Source: Pseudorhodoplanes sinuspersici (GTDB lineage Bacteria; Pseudomonadota; Alphaproteobacteria; Rhizobiales; Xanthobacteraceae). From it: a stretch of DNA of 64,000 nt. How positions within the stretch are numbered: the first letter of the stretch is position 1; each line of letters starts with the position of its first letter. The DNA lies in assembly GCF_002119765.1 (NCBI RefSeq), contig NZ_CP021112.1, forward strand, positions 4,644,501-4,708,500, in the 5' to 3' direction. The notes beneath the pieces are model-generated. The model did not search any database. It saw only the letters and a list, made by a program, of their open reading frames with translations, and was not told the origin of the DNA. Made by a program: the position numbers and the translations under genes. Shown in pieces: positions 35,680 to 46,332 of this stretch.

Positions 35680-36954
35680 TCACCGGGCTGCCTTCCTTGG
35701 TTGATCCGAGAAGTCCGGCGGTTCACGTAAAAATGGATCGGGGCCGCTGCCTTTGGCAAAACCGGCCTCATAAAGGGTTTTCATATAATCGGTATCGAAT
35801 GGCCCCCGCGCAGGAGCCGAAAAGCTCTGATCGACGAAGGCGAGATAAAATCCAATGTTGTTGCGCTTCGCTGTCTCGTAGACGCGATCGATGGCGTTGC
35901 GGATAACAATCCTGATCGCCGTAGCGACGGTGCGGCCAAGAATGCCGAGTGTGTTGCGCTCGGTGATCTCGAAATCGGAGCCCAGCTTCATGTTGGCAAT
36001 GACATAGATGTCGCTCGCGCGCAGGCTGGCCGTGCTGGTGCTGACGAGCATGGAATCAGGCGCGACATAGAACTGGGCGCCCAGACCACCATCGACATGC
36101 ATTTCCTGAAATTTGCGTCCATTCGCCTCGACATCGATGAGCACGGGCGGGAAGGCACCGGGAATGCTGATCGAGGCGAGCATGACCTTGCGGACAAGCG
36201 CCACAGCCCGATCGCCACCGTCAGCCGCGATGGCACCGATATCCCAGACCACCGGCCGTCCGGCATCGAGATTGGTGGTCGTGATGAAGAGCTTGCGCCC
36301 GCGCGCATGCTCGGCGGCAATGGCCTGGATCAGGTCGGGAGTGACGCGCTTGGCGATCAGGTCTCGCAGCGGCCAGGTATCGAGGAAGCTTTCCCCCTTG
36401 CCGCCCACCTCGAAAATGTCGATGGCGCCGATGGTGGTGTAGGCGTCGTGCAACGCGTCGTCATACTTTGGGCCAAGGAAGGCAAATGGTGCAATCAGGG
36501 CGCCGGTGCTCGTTCCAGTCACCAATGTAAACTCAGGACGTGTGCCGGCCTTGGTCCAGCCGTTCAGCAGGCCAGCGCCGAAAGCCCCGTCGGACCCGCC
36601 GGTGGAGAGAATGAGCCACGGACCACGCGCCTGCGGCAGAGCGCGCAGATATTCCTTTTCGGAATCGGCCCAGAACCGCGCGTCGGGAATGTTCGGGATC
36701 GCCGCGGCGTCCTGATCGGTGGCTGTGAAGGGAATGCGGGCTGGCAATCCTTCCGGTTTGGCGGATTTGGCCGGCCTCGCTTTCTTCTTGGCGGCCTTTT
36801 TTTTCTTCGACTGGCTGGAGACCGACACGGAATGATCGGCCGCCGCTGGCAACCGTGCCGCTTCGATGATGCCGGAGGATAAAAAAAAGAGAGCCAGCGC
36901 AATCGCGCCGGCGAATCGAATCCGGTTTTTTGCGTTTGGATTCATCGCTGTCAT
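35680..36954 (-). CDS. Patatin-like phospholipase family protein
   Basis: A protein of about 424 residues. An N-terminal hydrophobic segment (FAGAIALALFFLSSGIIEA) is followed by a Lys-rich linker (SKKKKAAKKKARPAKSAK) and the patatin domain: oxyanion loop STGGSDGAFGAG, nucleophile Ser in GTSTG, and the catalytic Asp in HVDGGLG, all intact, so it is probably an active lipid acyl hydrolase in the envelope. ATG at 36954 (MTAMNPN) or 36945 (MNPN) are both possible, as neither has a good ribosome site. It is divergent from nuoA across a long region. Confidence 0.88.
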   Translation of the reverse strand: MTAMNPNAKNRIRFAGAIALALFFLSSGIIEAARLPAAADHSVSVSSQSKKKKAAKKKARPAKSAKPEGLPARIPFTATDQDAAAIPNIPDARFWADSEKEYLRALPQARGPWLILSTGGSDGAFGAGLLNGWTKAGTRPEFTLVTGTSTGALIAPFAFLGPKYDDALHDAYTTIGAIDIFEVGGKGESFLDTWPLRDLIAKRVTPDLIQAIAAEHARGRKLFITTTNLDAGRPVVWDIGAIAADGGDRAVALVRKVMLASISIPGAFPPVLIDVEANGRKFQEMHVDGGLGAQFYVAPDSMLVSTSTASLRASDIYVIANMKLGSDFEITERNTLGILGRTVATAIRIVIRNAIDRVYETAKRNNIGFYLAFVDQSFSAPARGPFDTDYMKTLYEAGFAKGSGPDPFLREPPDFSDQPRKAAR

Positions 36955-37426
36955 TTTGTCGTAGGCCCGGGGTGGTGGCAATTCACAGGCCGGCCGCGAT
37001 CAATTTGATTCACATAGGAAATTTATGTGACGCGGGTTTCACGCCGATACTGTGCTCAATTCGTGCGCATCCAATCATCGCGTGGGACTCCGGGTTTATG
37101 GCTCATGCCCTCCAAATGCGTGTTTGGCACGGCTCACGCGCGAAATTGCGGCAATCGTCCTTATCTGTTCCGTGTCGCGCGGGCGTCGCACAAACCCCAG
37201 ATATCTCCTTGAGACCGCGATCCCGGGGAGAGTAGAAGGTCTTGTGTTTTCCGACGCTTGCGGGCGCGGAATCCCTGCGCTAAGGCTCCCCGAACTTCTT
37301 TCTTGGAACGAATCCGAGCTAGTTTGGGGGCTTGCGGAGGGCATCGGGTGGCGATCACGCCATCAGATGGTCGGGGGACAGGGTTTGACCGGTTCCAACC
37401 GGTTCCTTGCCCCGCATGAGGATATG
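36955..37426. promoter_or_regulatory. Control region between the patatin gene and nuoA
   Basis: No gene is seen in these 470 bases. A perfect dyad TCACATA-N7-TATGTGA lies at 37010-37030 and may be a regulator site. A direct repeat of ACCGGTTCC (37388-37396 and 37398-37406, period 10) lies just before the nuoA ribosome site. No clear -35/-10 pair stands out, and no FixK/FNR box (TTGAT-N4-ATCAA) was found. Confidence 0.45.
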
Positions 37427-37792
37427 ATGAGCGATCTGCTGCAGGACTATCTTCCGCTCGCCGTGTTCATTGCCGTGGCCCTCGGCCTGAGCGCGGTGCT
37501 GCTGATCGTGCCCTTCATCGTTGCCTACCAGCAGCCGGATCCGGAGAAGATGTCGGCCTATGAATGCGGCTTCAATGCGTTCGACGATGCGCGCATGAAA
37601 TTCGACGTCCGCTTTTATCTGGTAGCCATCCTTTTCATTATCTTCGATCTCGAAGTGGCCTTTCTGTTCCCTTGGGCCGTGGCATTCGGCCAGCTCGGCG
37701 TCTTCGGCTTCTGGTCGATGATGGTTTTCCTTGCTGTTCTGACCATCGGCTTTATCTACGAGTGGAAGAAGGGGGCGCTCGAATGGGATTAG
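37427..37792 (+). CDS. nuoA: NADH-quinone oxidoreductase subunit A
   Basis: A 121-residue membrane subunit of complex I with three helices; the conserved loop [47 protein letters not shown], with the key Glu/Asp and Cys of the quinone-side loop, is intact. Two adjacent ATG codons (37424, 37427) are possible; the second has the better distance to AGG. It is the first gene of the nuo operon, and long in-frame sequence upstream of it is not protein-like. Confidence 0.95.
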   Translation: MSDLLQDYLPLAVFIAVALGLSAVLLIVPFIVAYQQPDPEKMSAYECGFNAFDDARMKFDVRFYLVAILFIIFDLEVAFLFPWAVAFGQLGVFGFWSMMVFLAVLTIGFIYEWKKGALEWD

Positions 37793-37802
37793 CGAGCGAA
37801 CC

Positions 37803-38366
37803 ATGACCGCTGTTACATCACCAGCCGCCACCGGCATTCTCGATCCGCGCACCGGCAAGCCGATCGGTTCGGACGATGCGTTCTATACCGGCCTGAATGC
37901 CGAGCTCGCTGACAAGGGCTTCCTCGTCACGACGGCGGACGATCTCATTACCTGGGCGCGCACCGGCTCGCTGATGTGGATGACCTTTGGTCTCGCCTGT
38001 TGTGCGGTCGAGATGATGCAGATGTCGATGCCGCGATATGACGCGGAGCGGTTCGGCTTTGCGCCGCGCGCGTCTCCGCGCCAGTCGGATGTGATGATCG
38101 TCGCCGGCACGCTGACGAACAAGATGGCGCCCGCGCTCCGCAAGGTCTACGACCAGATGCCGGAGCCGCGTTACGTGATCTCGATGGGTAGCTGCGCCAA
38201 TGGCGGCGGCTATTATCATTATTCGTATTCTGTGGTGCGCGGCTGCGACCGCATCGTGCCGGTCGACATCTACGTGCCGGGCTGCCCGCCGACAGCGGAA
38301 GCGCTGCTCTATGGCGTGATGCTGCTGCAGAAAAAGATCCGCCGCGTTGGAACGATCGAGCGCTGA
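37803..38366 (+). CDS. nuoB: NADH-quinone oxidoreductase subunit B
   Basis: A 187-residue peripheral subunit carrying cluster N2, the last iron-sulphur cluster before quinone. Its four Cys ligands are Cys66 and Cys67 ([11 protein letters not shown]), Cys131 ([10 protein letters not shown]) and Cys161 (PGCPP). It starts ten bases after the nuoA stop and is followed by nuoC after two bases. Confidence 0.97.
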   Translation: MTAVTSPAATGILDPRTGKPIGSDDAFYTGLNAELADKGFLVTTADDLITWARTGSLMWMTFGLACCAVEMMQMSMPRYDAERFGFAPRASPRQSDVMIVAGTLTNKMAPALRKVYDQMPEPRYVISMGSCANGGGYYHYSYSVVRGCDRIVPVDIYVPGCPPTAEALLYGVMLLQKKIRRVGTIER

Positions 38367-38368
38367 GC

Positions 38369-38971
38369 ATGAGTGAGAAGCTTCAGGCGATCGGTGAGGC
38401 GATCTTGGGCGGGCTGCCGGGCAGCGTCACCGGCTTCGACATCGCTTATGGCGAGTTGAATGTCGCGGGACAGGCCGCAGACATCGTCAAGATCGCGCGT
38501 TTCCTGCGTGACGATCCGCGCTGCCAGTTCTGGAATTTCATCGATGTCACCGCGGTCGACTGGCCGCAGCGCGAACAGCGCTTCGACGTCGTTTATCACT
38601 TCCTGTCGCCCAAACAGAATGCACGCGTGCGGGTGAAGGTTATGACCGACGAGGCGACGCCGGTGCCCTCGATCATTTCCGAATTTCCAGGCGCCGACTG
38701 GTTCGAGCGCGAGACCTATGATCTCTACGGCGTGCTGTTTACGGGCCATCCGGACATGCGCCGTCTGCTGACCGATTACGGTTTCGAGGGCCATCCGCTG
38801 CGCAAGGATTTCCCGCTCACCGGTTTTGTCGAAGTGCGCTGGGACGATCAGCAGAAGCGCGTGGTCTATGAACCGGTGCGGCTCAATCAGGAATTCCGCA
38901 ACTTCGATTTTCTGTCGCCGTGGGAAGGCACCGACTACACGCTGCCCGGCGACGAGAAAGCGAAAGGGTGA
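38369..38971 (+). CDS. nuoC: NADH-quinone oxidoreductase subunit C
   Basis: A 200-residue, cofactor-free subunit of the Q module with the 30-kDa signature [38 protein letters not shown]. NuoC and NuoD are separate here, unlike in E. coli. The next gene is not nuoD but a GFA-family gene. Confidence 0.96.
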   Translation: MSEKLQAIGEAILGGLPGSVTGFDIAYGELNVAGQAADIVKIARFLRDDPRCQFWNFIDVTAVDWPQREQRFDVVYHFLSPKQNARVRVKVMTDEATPVPSIISEFPGADWFERETYDLYGVLFTGHPDMRRLLTDYGFEGHPLRKDFPLTGFVEVRWDDQQKRVVYEPVRLNQEFRNFDFLSPWEGTDYTLPGDEKAKG

Positions 38972-38981
38972 GGAGCCGCGT

Positions 38982-39431
38982 ATGGGCCAAGCATCCTCGA
39001 CCGGCATTGCGGGCGGCTGTCTCTGTGGCGCCGTGCGTTTTACAGCTGCCCCACGCGACAAGAACTTCGGTGTCTGTCACTGCAGCATGTGCCGCCGCTG
39101 GACGGCCGGCCCATTCCTTGCGTTGGAGTGCGGCGCGACCGTTGAGATCGACAACACCTCGAACCTTGGCATCTACCGGTCGTCGGAATGGGCGGAGCGC
39201 GGCTTCTGCAAGGCTTGCGGCACGCCGCTGTTCTATCGGCTGATCGACAGGGATTTTTACGCCGTTTCGGTGGAAGCCTTTGACGATCGCGGCGGCTTCT
39301 CGATGAACAGTCAGATCTTCATCGACGAGCAGCCAAATTATTACGAGTTCGCCAACGATACCAAGATGATGACGGGCGCAGAGGTGTTTGCAGCCTTTGC
39401 TCCGCCCGATGCCGGCCAGGCAAAAGAGTGA
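38982..39431 (+). CDS. GFA-family (glutathione-dependent formaldehyde-activating enzyme-like) zinc protein inside the nuo operon
   Basis: A 149-residue protein with the zinc Cys pattern of the GFA/CENP-V fold: Cys13 and Cys15 (GGCLCG), Cys32, Cys34 and Cys37 (VCHCSMC), and Cys76/Cys79 ([10 protein letters not shown]). The ATG at 38982 is preceded by GAGGAG, ten bases after the nuoC stop, and its stop overlaps the area just before nuoD. It is thus fully embedded in the complex I operon. No link to complex I is known to me. Members of the family bind zinc, and some act on formaldehyde-glutathione adducts; the substrate here is unknown. Confidence 0.9.
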   Translation: MGQASSTGIAGGCLCGAVRFTAAPRDKNFGVCHCSMCRRWTAGPFLALECGATVEIDNTSNLGIYRSSEWAERGFCKACGTPLFYRLIDRDFYAVSVEAFDDRGGFSMNSQIFIDEQPNYYEFANDTKMMTGAEVFAAFAPPDAGQAKE

Positions 39432-39433
39432 TC

Positions 39434-40624
39434 ATGTCTGACACCGCCGAACGTAATTTTACGATCAATTTTGGGCCGCAGCACCCGGCGGCGCATGGCG
39501 TGCTGCGCCTCGTGCTCGAGCTGGATGGCGAAATCGTCGAGCGCGTCGATCCGCATATCGGCTTGCTCCATCGCGGCACCGAAAAGCTGATCGAGCAGAA
39601 GACCTATCTGCAGGCGATCCCGTATTTCGATCGGCTCGACTATGTCGCGCCGATGAATCAGGAGCACGCTTTCTGTCTTGCCGCGGAAAAGCTGCTCGGC
39701 CTCGAAGTGCCGCGGCGCGCGCAACTCATTCGCGTGCTGTATTCCGAGATCGGCCGCATCCTGTCGCATCTCTTGAACGTGACGACGCAGGCAATGGACG
39801 TCGGCGCGCTGACTCCGCCGCTCTGGGGATTCGAGCCGCGCGAACAGCTCATGGTGTTCTATGAGCGCGCGTCCGGCTCGCGCATGCATGCGGCGTATTT
39901 CCGCGTCGGCGGCGTGCATCAGGATCTGCCGCAGAAGCTGATCGACGATATCGACAATTGGTGCGACCCGTTCCTGAAGACCGTCGACGACATCGACAAG
40001 CTGCTCACCGGCAACCGCATCTTCAAGCAGCGCAACGTCGATATCGGCGTCGTTTCGCTGGAAGATGCCTGGAAATGGGGTTTTTCCGGCGTGATGGTGC
40101 GCGGCTCCGGCGCTGTCTGGGATTTGCGCAAGAGCCAGCCCTACGAATGCTATGCCGAGATGGATTTCGACATTCCGATCGGCAAGAACGGCGATTGCTA
40201 CGACCGTTATCTGATCCGCATGGAAGAGATGCGCCAGTCGGTGCGGATCATGAAGCAATGCATCGACAAGTTGAATGCGCCGGACGGCAAGGGCCGTGTC
40301 AGCGTCGACGACCAGAAGATCGTGCCGCCCAAGCGCGGCGAGATGAAGCGTTCGATGGAGGCACTGATCCATCACTTCAAGCTCTACACCGAAGGTTTCC
40401 ACGTGCCGGCGGGTGAAGTCTATGCCGCCGTCGAAGCGCCGAAGGGCGAGTTCGGTGTCTATCTCGTCGCCGACGGCAGCAACAAACCCTACAAATGCAA
40501 AATTCGCGCACCCGGTTTCGCGCACCTTCAGGCCATGGATTTCCTCTGCAAGGGCCACATGCTGGCTGACGTCTCCGCCGTGCTCGGCTCGCTCGATATC
40601 GTATTCGGGGAGGTCGATCGCTAA
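39434..40624 (+). CDS. nuoD: NADH-quinone oxidoreductase subunit D
   Basis: A 396-residue subunit of the Q module that lines the quinone site with NuoB. Signature segments are [22 protein letters not shown] (with the quinone-site His), [14 protein letters not shown], and near the end the tail [18 protein letters not shown]. The start ATG at 39434 is preferred to a GTG six bases earlier, because AAGAG lies at a good distance. Its TAA overlaps the nuoE ATG by one base. Confidence 0.97.
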   Translation: MSDTAERNFTINFGPQHPAAHGVLRLVLELDGEIVERVDPHIGLLHRGTEKLIEQKTYLQAIPYFDRLDYVAPMNQEHAFCLAAEKLLGLEVPRRAQLIRVLYSEIGRILSHLLNVTTQAMDVGALTPPLWGFEPREQLMVFYERASGSRMHAAYFRVGGVHQDLPQKLIDDIDNWCDPFLKTVDDIDKLLTGNRIFKQRNVDIGVVSLEDAWKWGFSGVMVRGSGAVWDLRKSQPYECYAEMDFDIPIGKNGDCYDRYLIRMEEMRQSVRIMKQCIDKLNAPDGKGRVSVDDQKIVPPKRGEMKRSMEALIHHFKLYTEGFHVPAGEVYAAVEAPKGEFGVYLVADGSNKPYKCKIRAPGFAHLQAMDFLCKGHMLADVSAVLGSLDIVFGEVDR

Positions 40625-41370
40625 TGGCCGTCCGTCGTCTTGCTCCGAAAGAGCTGCAGCCGAAGGAATTCTCCTTCACGCCCGAGAACCTCGCATGGGC
40701 GAGGGGGCAGCTCGAAAAATACCCCGACGGCCGTCAGGCCTCGGCGGTGATCCCGCTGCTGTGGAAGGCGCAGGAACAGGCTGGCGGCTGGGTGCCGGAA
40801 GCGGCGATCCGTTATGTCGCCGAATTCCTGAGCATGGCGAATATCCGCGTGATGGAGATCGCCACCTTCTACACCATGTTTAATCTCGCGCCGGTCGGCC
40901 GCCATCACGTGCAGCTCTGCGGCACGACGCCGTGCCGGCTGCGCGGCGCGGGCGACCTGATCGATGTCTGCGAAAAACGCATCGGCCATCAGTTCGATGT
41001 GACGCCCGACGGCGCACTGTCATGGGTGGAAGTCGAATGCCTCGGCGCCTGCGTGAATGCGCCGATGGCGCAGATCAATTACGATTATTATGAGGACCTG
41101 ACGCCTGAGAGCTTCGCGCGCATTCTTGATGACCTTGCCGCCGGCAAGGAGGTCAAACCGGGCCCGCAGGTGGAGCGTCCATTCTCAGGCCCGGAAGGCG
41201 GCTTGACGGCGCTGCGCGAACCGCCGGTGCGCGGGACCCGCGCGCCGAAGGCCGCAGGTCCGGCGCTGACCGACAGCGACGCCAAAAAGCCCGGCGCGGC
41301 GGCGAATGTCCGCGAAGCGGCGGTGCCGAAGGCTCCGATTGCCGATTCCTCAGACAAGAGGACAAAGTGA
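40624..41370 (+). CDS. nuoE: NADH-quinone oxidoreductase subunit E with a C-terminal extension
   Basis: A 248-residue 24-kDa subunit holding the [2Fe-2S] cluster N1a. The ligands are in [12 protein letters not shown] and [10 protein letters not shown]. The conserved core ends near residue 175; about 70 more residues are Ala/Pro/Arg-rich ([20 protein letters not shown] ...) and likely flexible. Such a tail also occurs in other alphaproteobacterial NuoE proteins. The stop overlaps the ATG of nuoF by one base. Confidence 0.96.
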   Translation: MAVRRLAPKELQPKEFSFTPENLAWARGQLEKYPDGRQASAVIPLLWKAQEQAGGWVPEAAIRYVAEFLSMANIRVMEIATFYTMFNLAPVGRHHVQLCGTTPCRLRGAGDLIDVCEKRIGHQFDVTPDGALSWVEVECLGACVNAPMAQINYDYYEDLTPESFARILDDLAAGKEVKPGPQVERPFSGPEGGLTALREPPVRGTRAPKAAGPALTDSDAKKPGAAANVREAAVPKAPIADSSDKRTK

Positions 41371-42674
41371 TGCTGGCTGACAAGGACCGCATCTTTCAAA
41401 ACCTCTACGGCCAGCACGACTGGGGCCTGAAAGGCGCGATGGCCCGTGGTGCATGGGATGGCACCAAAGCGATACTGGAACGCGGCCGCGACGGTATCAT
41501 CAATGAGATGAAGTCATCGGGCCTGCGGGGCCGTGGCGGCGCCGGCTTTCCGACCGGTATGAAATGGTCGTTCATGCCGAAGGAGAGCAAGGACGGACGG
41601 CCGAGCTATCTTGTCGTCAATGCCGACGAGTCAGAGCCCGGCACCTGCAAGGACCGCGAGATCATGCGGCACGATCCGCATCTGCTTGTGGAGGGCTGCC
41701 TGATCGCCGGTTTCGCGATGGGCGCGGTCGCAGCCTACATCTATGTGCGCGGCGAATTCATCCGTGAGCGCGAACGTCTGCAGGCCGCCGTCGATCAGGC
41801 TTACGAAGCCCGGCTGATCGGCAAGAACAACGTCAATGGCTACGACTTCGACATTTACGTGCATCACGGCGCTGGCGCTTACATCTGCGGTGAAGAAACC
41901 GCTTTGCTCGAAAGCCTTGAAGGCAAGAAGGGCATGCCGCGGCTGAAGCCGCCATTCCCGGCCAATGTCGGTCTCTATGGTTGCCCGACAACCGTGAACA
42001 ACGTGGAATCGATTGCGGTTGCACCCGACATCATGCGGCGCGGCGCAGCCTGGTTCTCGTCCTTCGGTGCGCCGAACAATGCCGGCACCAAGCTGTTCTG
42101 CATTTCCGGGCACGTGAACCGGCCCTGCAATGTCGAAGAGGCGATGAGCATCCCGTTCCGGGAGCTGATCGAAAAACACGCCGGCGGCATTCGCGGCGGC
42201 TGGGACAATCTGAAGGCGGTGATCCCGGGCGGCTCGTCCGTGCGTATGGTGCCGGCCGAGCAGATCATGGACTGCCCGATGGATTTTGACTCTCTATCGA
42301 AGTTGCGCTCCGGTCTCGGCACCGCGGCGGTGATCGTGATGGACAAGTCCACCGATCTGATCCGCGCGATCGCGCGTCTGTCCTATTTCTATAAGCACGA
42401 AAGCTGCGGCCAGTGCACGCCGTGCCGCGAAGGGACCGGGTGGATGTGGCGGGTCATGACCCGCATGGCTGAAGGGAGAGCGCAGAAGCGCGAGATCGAC
42501 CAGCTGCTTGAAGTCACCAAGCAGGTCGAAGGTCACACCATCTGCGCGCTTGGCGATGCAGCAGCCTGGCCGATCCAGGGCCTGATCGCGCATTTCCGCC
42601 ACGAGATCGAAGAGCGGATCGATCAATACGCGGCCAATCCGCATCCCGATCCTGTGCTGGTGGCGGCGGAGTGA
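41370..42674 (+). CDS. nuoF: NADH-quinone oxidoreductase subunit F
   Basis: A 434-residue subunit that binds NADH and FMN and carries the [4Fe-4S] cluster N3. Seen are the FMN/NADH segment [53 protein letters not shown], and the cluster motif [15 protein letters not shown]. The ATG at 41370 is preferred over the GTG at 41367. This is the entry point of electrons from NADH. Confidence 0.97.
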   Translation: MLADKDRIFQNLYGQHDWGLKGAMARGAWDGTKAILERGRDGIINEMKSSGLRGRGGAGFPTGMKWSFMPKESKDGRPSYLVVNADESEPGTCKDREIMRHDPHLLVEGCLIAGFAMGAVAAYIYVRGEFIRERERLQAAVDQAYEARLIGKNNVNGYDFDIYVHHGAGAYICGEETALLESLEGKKGMPRLKPPFPANVGLYGCPTTVNNVESIAVAPDIMRRGAAWFSSFGAPNNAGTKLFCISGHVNRPCNVEEAMSIPFRELIEKHAGGIRGGWDNLKAVIPGGSSVRMVPAEQIMDCPMDFDSLSKLRSGLGTAAVIVMDKSTDLIRAIARLSYFYKHESCGQCTPCREGTGWMWRVMTRMAEGRAQKREIDQLLEVTKQVEGHTICALGDAAAWPIQGLIAHFRHEIEERIDQYAANPHPDPVLVAAE

Positions 42675-42711
42675 TGATGACAGGACAAACGATTTTGCAG
42701 GAGTGCGCGCG

Positions 42712-44790
42712 GTGAGCAAAATCATCGTCGACGGCATCGAGGTCGACGTCCCCGCAGAATACACGCTGCTGCAGGCCTGCGAGGCCGCGGGCGCCGAGAT
42801 TCCGCGTTTCTGTTTCCACGAGCGGCTGTCGATTGCCGGCAATTGCCGCATGTGTCTTGTCGAGTTGAAAGGCTCGCCCAAGCCAGTCGCATCTTGTGCC
42901 TGGGCTGTGCGCGACTGCCGTCCGGGCCCCAATGGTGAACCGCCGGTCGTCAATACGCGCACGCCGATGGTGCGCAAGGCGCGCGAAGGCGTGATGGAAT
43001 TCCTTCTGGTCAACCACCCGCTCGATTGCCCGATCTGCGATCAGGGCGGCGAATGCGACCTGCAGGATCAGGCGATGGCCTATGGCGCCGACACGTCGCG
43101 CTATATCGAGAACAAGCGTGCGGTCGAGGACAAGTATATCGGCGCGCTGGTCAAGACCTCGATGAACCGCTGCATTCATTGCACGCGCTGCGTTCGCTTT
43201 TCGACCGAAGTGGCCGGCGTGCCGGAGCTTGGCGCGATCGGCCGCGGCGAGGATATGGAGATCACCACCTATCTCGAACAGGCGATGACGTCTGAGCTGC
43301 AAAGCAATGTCGTCGATCTCTGTCCGGTCGGCGCGCTCACATCAAAGCCGTATGCATTTGCCGCCCGGCCATGGGAATTGAACAAGACCGAATCCATCGA
43401 TGTGATGGATGCTGTCGGCTCGGCCATCCGCATCGATACGCGCGGCCGCGAAGTCATGCGCATCCTGCCGCGCACCAATGAAGACGTGAACGAGGAATGG
43501 ATTTCCGACAAGACGCGCCATGTCGTCGACGGCTTGCGCGCGCAGCGGCTTGATACGCCCTATATCCGCGAAGGTGGACGTCTGCGTCCGGCGAGCTGGA
43601 ATGAGGCTTTCGCCTTGGTCGCGCAGAAGGTGAAGACGACGTCGCCTGATCGCATCGGCGCCATTGCCGGTGATCTTTGTGCTGTCGAGGACATGTATGC
43701 GCTGAAGGACCTGCTGACGCGACTGGGTTCTAAGAACGTCGATGCACGTCAGCGCGGTTCGATGATCGATCCGCGCTGGGGACGGGCGGCCTATCTGTTC
43801 AACGCGACCATCCCCGGTATCGAGCAAGCCGATGCGCTGCTGATCATCGGCGCCAACCCGCGCAAGGAAGCTGCGATCATCAATGCGCGCATTCGCAAGC
43901 GCTGGCGCGCCGGGCATTTCCCGATCGCGCTGATCGGCGACCACGTCGATCTGACCTATCCGTATCATTATCTCGGCGCCGGCCCGGAGTCGCTGGCTGA
44001 ACTCGCGGCCGGAAAGGGCGACTATGCCGAGATCCTGCGCAAGGCCGAGCGTCCGCTGGTCTTGGTTGGCGCATCGATCTTTACGCGCAACGACGGCGCA
44101 CGTGTCGCGGCGCTGGCGGCGCGTGTGGCGATGGAAATCGGCGCTGTGAAAGACGGCTGGAACGGCTTTTCGGTTTTGCATTATGCGGCCTCGCGCGTTG
44201 GGGCGCTCGATATCGGCTTCGTGCCGGGCGAGGGCGGGCGCACCGCGCTGCAGATGGCCGCTGGCGATATCGACGTGCTGTTCTCGCTTGGTGCCGACGA
44301 GATCGATGTCGAACGCGGGCCTTTCGTCGTTTACATCGGCACGCATGGTGATGCCGGCGCGCACCGTGCCGACGTGATCCTACCGGGCGCGGCCTATCCG
44401 GAAAAATCCGGCATCTACGTCAACACCGAAGGCCGCGTGCAGATGGCGGCCCGTGCGTCCTTCCCGCCCGGCGATGCCCGCGAAGACTGGGCGATCATGC
44501 GTGCATTGTCGGACGTCTTGGGTGCGCGTCTGCCTTACGACTCTCTGGCGCAATTGCGGCAGGCGTTGTTCGCGGCCTATCCGCATCTGCAGCGGATCGG
44601 CGAAATCACGCCAGCCGATCCGTCAGATTTGAGGCGGCTCGCGCAATTGTCCGGCACGCCGGACAAAGCGCCGTTCACATCGGTGATCGATGACTTCTAT
44701 CTGACAAACCCGATCGCGCGCGCCAGCGCGGTGATGGCGGAATGTTCGGCACTGGCCGAGCAGCGTGCCATCATGACAGCGGCGGAGTAA
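42712..44790 (+). CDS. nuoG: NADH-quinone oxidoreductase subunit G
   Basis: A 692-residue iron-sulphur subunit. The N-terminal [2Fe-2S] site (FCFHERLSIAGNCRMCLVEL) is followed by the N5 and N4 cluster motifs (HPLDCPICDQGGECDLQDQ; NRCIHCTRCVRFSTEV ... VDLCPVGALTSKPY), then a molybdopterin-oxidoreductase-like domain without cofactor. The start is GTG 42712, with AGGAG at a normal distance; a GTG at 42703 in the same frame lies too close to that site. Confidence 0.96.
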   Translation: MSKIIVDGIEVDVPAEYTLLQACEAAGAEIPRFCFHERLSIAGNCRMCLVELKGSPKPVASCAWAVRDCRPGPNGEPPVVNTRTPMVRKAREGVMEFLLVNHPLDCPICDQGGECDLQDQAMAYGADTSRYIENKRAVEDKYIGALVKTSMNRCIHCTRCVRFSTEVAGVPELGAIGRGEDMEITTYLEQAMTSELQSNVVDLCPVGALTSKPYAFAARPWELNKTESIDVMDAVGSAIRIDTRGREVMRILPRTNEDVNEEWISDKTRHVVDGLRAQRLDTPYIREGGRLRPASWNEAFALVAQKVKTTSPDRIGAIAGDLCAVEDMYALKDLLTRLGSKNVDARQRGSMIDPRWGRAAYLFNATIPGIEQADALLIIGANPRKEAAIINARIRKRWRAGHFPIALIGDHVDLTYPYHYLGAGPESLAELAAGKGDYAEILRKAERPLVLVGASIFTRNDGARVAALAARVAMEIGAVKDGWNGFSVLHYAASRVGALDIGFVPGEGGRTALQMAAGDIDVLFSLGADEIDVERGPFVVYIGTHGDAGAHRADVILPGAAYPEKSGIYVNTEGRVQMAARASFPPGDAREDWAIMRALSDVLGARLPYDSLAQLRQALFAAYPHLQRIGEITPADPSDLRRLAQLSGTPDKAPFTSVIDDFYLTNPIARASAVMAECSALAEQRAIMTAAE

Positions 44791-44796
44791 GGCGTA

Positions 44797-45822
44797 ATGG
44801 TCGAGTTTTTCTGGAGCTGGATTTGGCCGTTGATCATCATGGTGGCGCAGAGCCTCCTGCTGATGGTGATCCTGCTCGTTGCTATCGCCTATGTGCTCTA
44901 TGCCGACCGCAAGATCTGGGCGGCGGTGCAAATCCGGCGTGGTCCAAACGTCGTTGGTCCTTACGGCCTCCTTCAATCCTTCGCGGACCTGCTCAAATTT
45001 GCATTGAAAGAGCCGGTGATCCCGGCCGGCTCGAACAAGGGGATCTTCCTGCTGGCGCCGCTGGTGACTTGCGTGCTCTCGCTCGCAGCCTGGGCGGTGA
45101 TCCCGGTCAATGCCGGATGGGTGATCGCCGACATCAATGTCGGCATCCTCTATATCTTCGCGATCTCCTCGCTCAGCGTCTATGGCATCATCATGGGCGG
45201 CTGGGCCTCGAACTCGAAATATCCGTTCCTTGCTGCGCTTCGCTCCGCCGCGCAGATGGTGTCCTACGAAGTCTCGATCGGCTTCGTGATCATCACCGTG
45301 CTGCTTTGCGTCGGTTCGCTGAATCTGACCGACATCGTCGATGCGCAGAATGGCAAATACGGCTTCCTCAACTGGTTCTGGTTGCCGCTCTTGCCGATGT
45401 TCGTTGTGTTCTTCGTGTCGGCGCTGGCGGAAACCAACCGCCCGCCGTTCGATCTGGTCGAAGCGGAATCGGAACTCGTCGCCGGCTTCATGGTGGAATA
45501 CGGTTCAACGCCGTACATGATGTTCATGCTGGGCGAATATGTCGCCATCGCCACCATGTGTGCGATGGGCACGATCCTGTTCCTCGGCGGTTGGCTGCCG
45601 CCGGTGAATGTCGCGCCCTTTACCTGGGTGCCGGGCGTGATCTGGTTCACGCTCAAGTGCCTGTTCATGTTCTTCCTGTTCGCAATGGTCAAGGCGATCG
45701 TCCCGCGCTATCGCTACGACCAACTGATGCGGCTCGGCTGGAAAGTGTTCCTGCCGATCTCGCTGGCGATGGTCGTGATCGTCGCCGCCGTTCTCCAATT
45801 CGGGGGGCTGGCGCCACAATGA
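44797..45822 (+). CDS. nuoH: NADH-quinone oxidoreductase subunit H
   Basis: A 341-residue membrane subunit with eight helices, joining the Q module to the membrane arm. Conserved segments are [37 protein letters not shown] and, later, [35 protein letters not shown], with the acidic residues of the quinone cavity. It is followed by nuoI after 16 bases. Confidence 0.97.
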   Translation: MVEFFWSWIWPLIIMVAQSLLLMVILLVAIAYVLYADRKIWAAVQIRRGPNVVGPYGLLQSFADLLKFALKEPVIPAGSNKGIFLLAPLVTCVLSLAAWAVIPVNAGWVIADINVGILYIFAISSLSVYGIIMGGWASNSKYPFLAALRSAAQMVSYEVSIGFVIITVLLCVGSLNLTDIVDAQNGKYGFLNWFWLPLLPMFVVFFVSALAETNRPPFDLVEAESELVAGFMVEYGSTPYMMFMLGEYVAIATMCAMGTILFLGGWLPPVNVAPFTWVPGVIWFTLKCLFMFFLFAMVKAIVPRYRYDQLMRLGWKVFLPISLAMVVIVAAVLQFGGLAPQ

Positions 45823-45838
45823 GATATGTGAGGCCGCT

Positions 45839-46327
45839 ATGAGACTCGATCAGGCCGCACGGTCGGTTTTCCTCGCCGAATTCGTTCAGGCGTTCTTCCT
45901 TGGCATGCGCTATTTCTTCAAGCCCAAGCCGACCATCAACTATCCTTTCGAGAAGAATCCGATCTCGCCGCGCTTCCGTGGCGAGCACGCGCTACGCCGC
46001 TATCCCAATGGGGAAGAGCGCTGCATCGCCTGCAAGCTCTGCGAGGCCATCTGCCCGGCCCAGGCGATCACCATCGAGGCCGGCCCGCGCCGCAACGATG
46101 GTACACGCCGCACCACGCGTTATGACATCGACATGGTGAAGTGCATCTATTGCGGCCTGTGCCAGGAAGCCTGTCCGGTGGATGCGATCGTCGAGGGACC
46201 GAATTTCGAATTCGCCACCGAGACCCGCGAAGAATTGTATTACGACAAGGAGCGGCTGCTCGCGAACGGCGATCGCTGGGAGCGGGAAATCGCCCAGAAC
46301 ATCCGGCTGGACGCCCCTTACCGGTAA
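45839..46327 (+). CDS. nuoI: NADH-quinone oxidoreductase subunit I
   Basis: A 162-residue ferredoxin-like subunit with two [4Fe-4S] motifs, [13 protein letters not shown] and [13 protein letters not shown], the clusters N6a and N6b of the Q module. An amphipathic N-terminus ([17 protein letters not shown]) lies on the membrane surface. Confidence 0.97.
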   Translation: MRLDQAARSVFLAEFVQAFFLGMRYFFKPKPTINYPFEKNPISPRFRGEHALRRYPNGEERCIACKLCEAICPAQAITIEAGPRRNDGTRRTTRYDIDMVKCIYCGLCQEACPVDAIVEGPNFEFATETREELYYDKERLLANGDRWEREIAQNIRLDAPYR

Positions 46328-46332
46328 CACCC

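Noticed and set aside
37000-37030. FixK/FNR box upstream of nuoA
   Set aside because: TTGAT occurs but without a matching ATCAA at four bases; the visible symmetry is a different dyad.
42672-42714. Short frame [13 protein letters not shown] just before nuoG as a leader peptide
   Set aside because: It overlaps the nuoG start and has no feature of a regulatory leader; probably chance.
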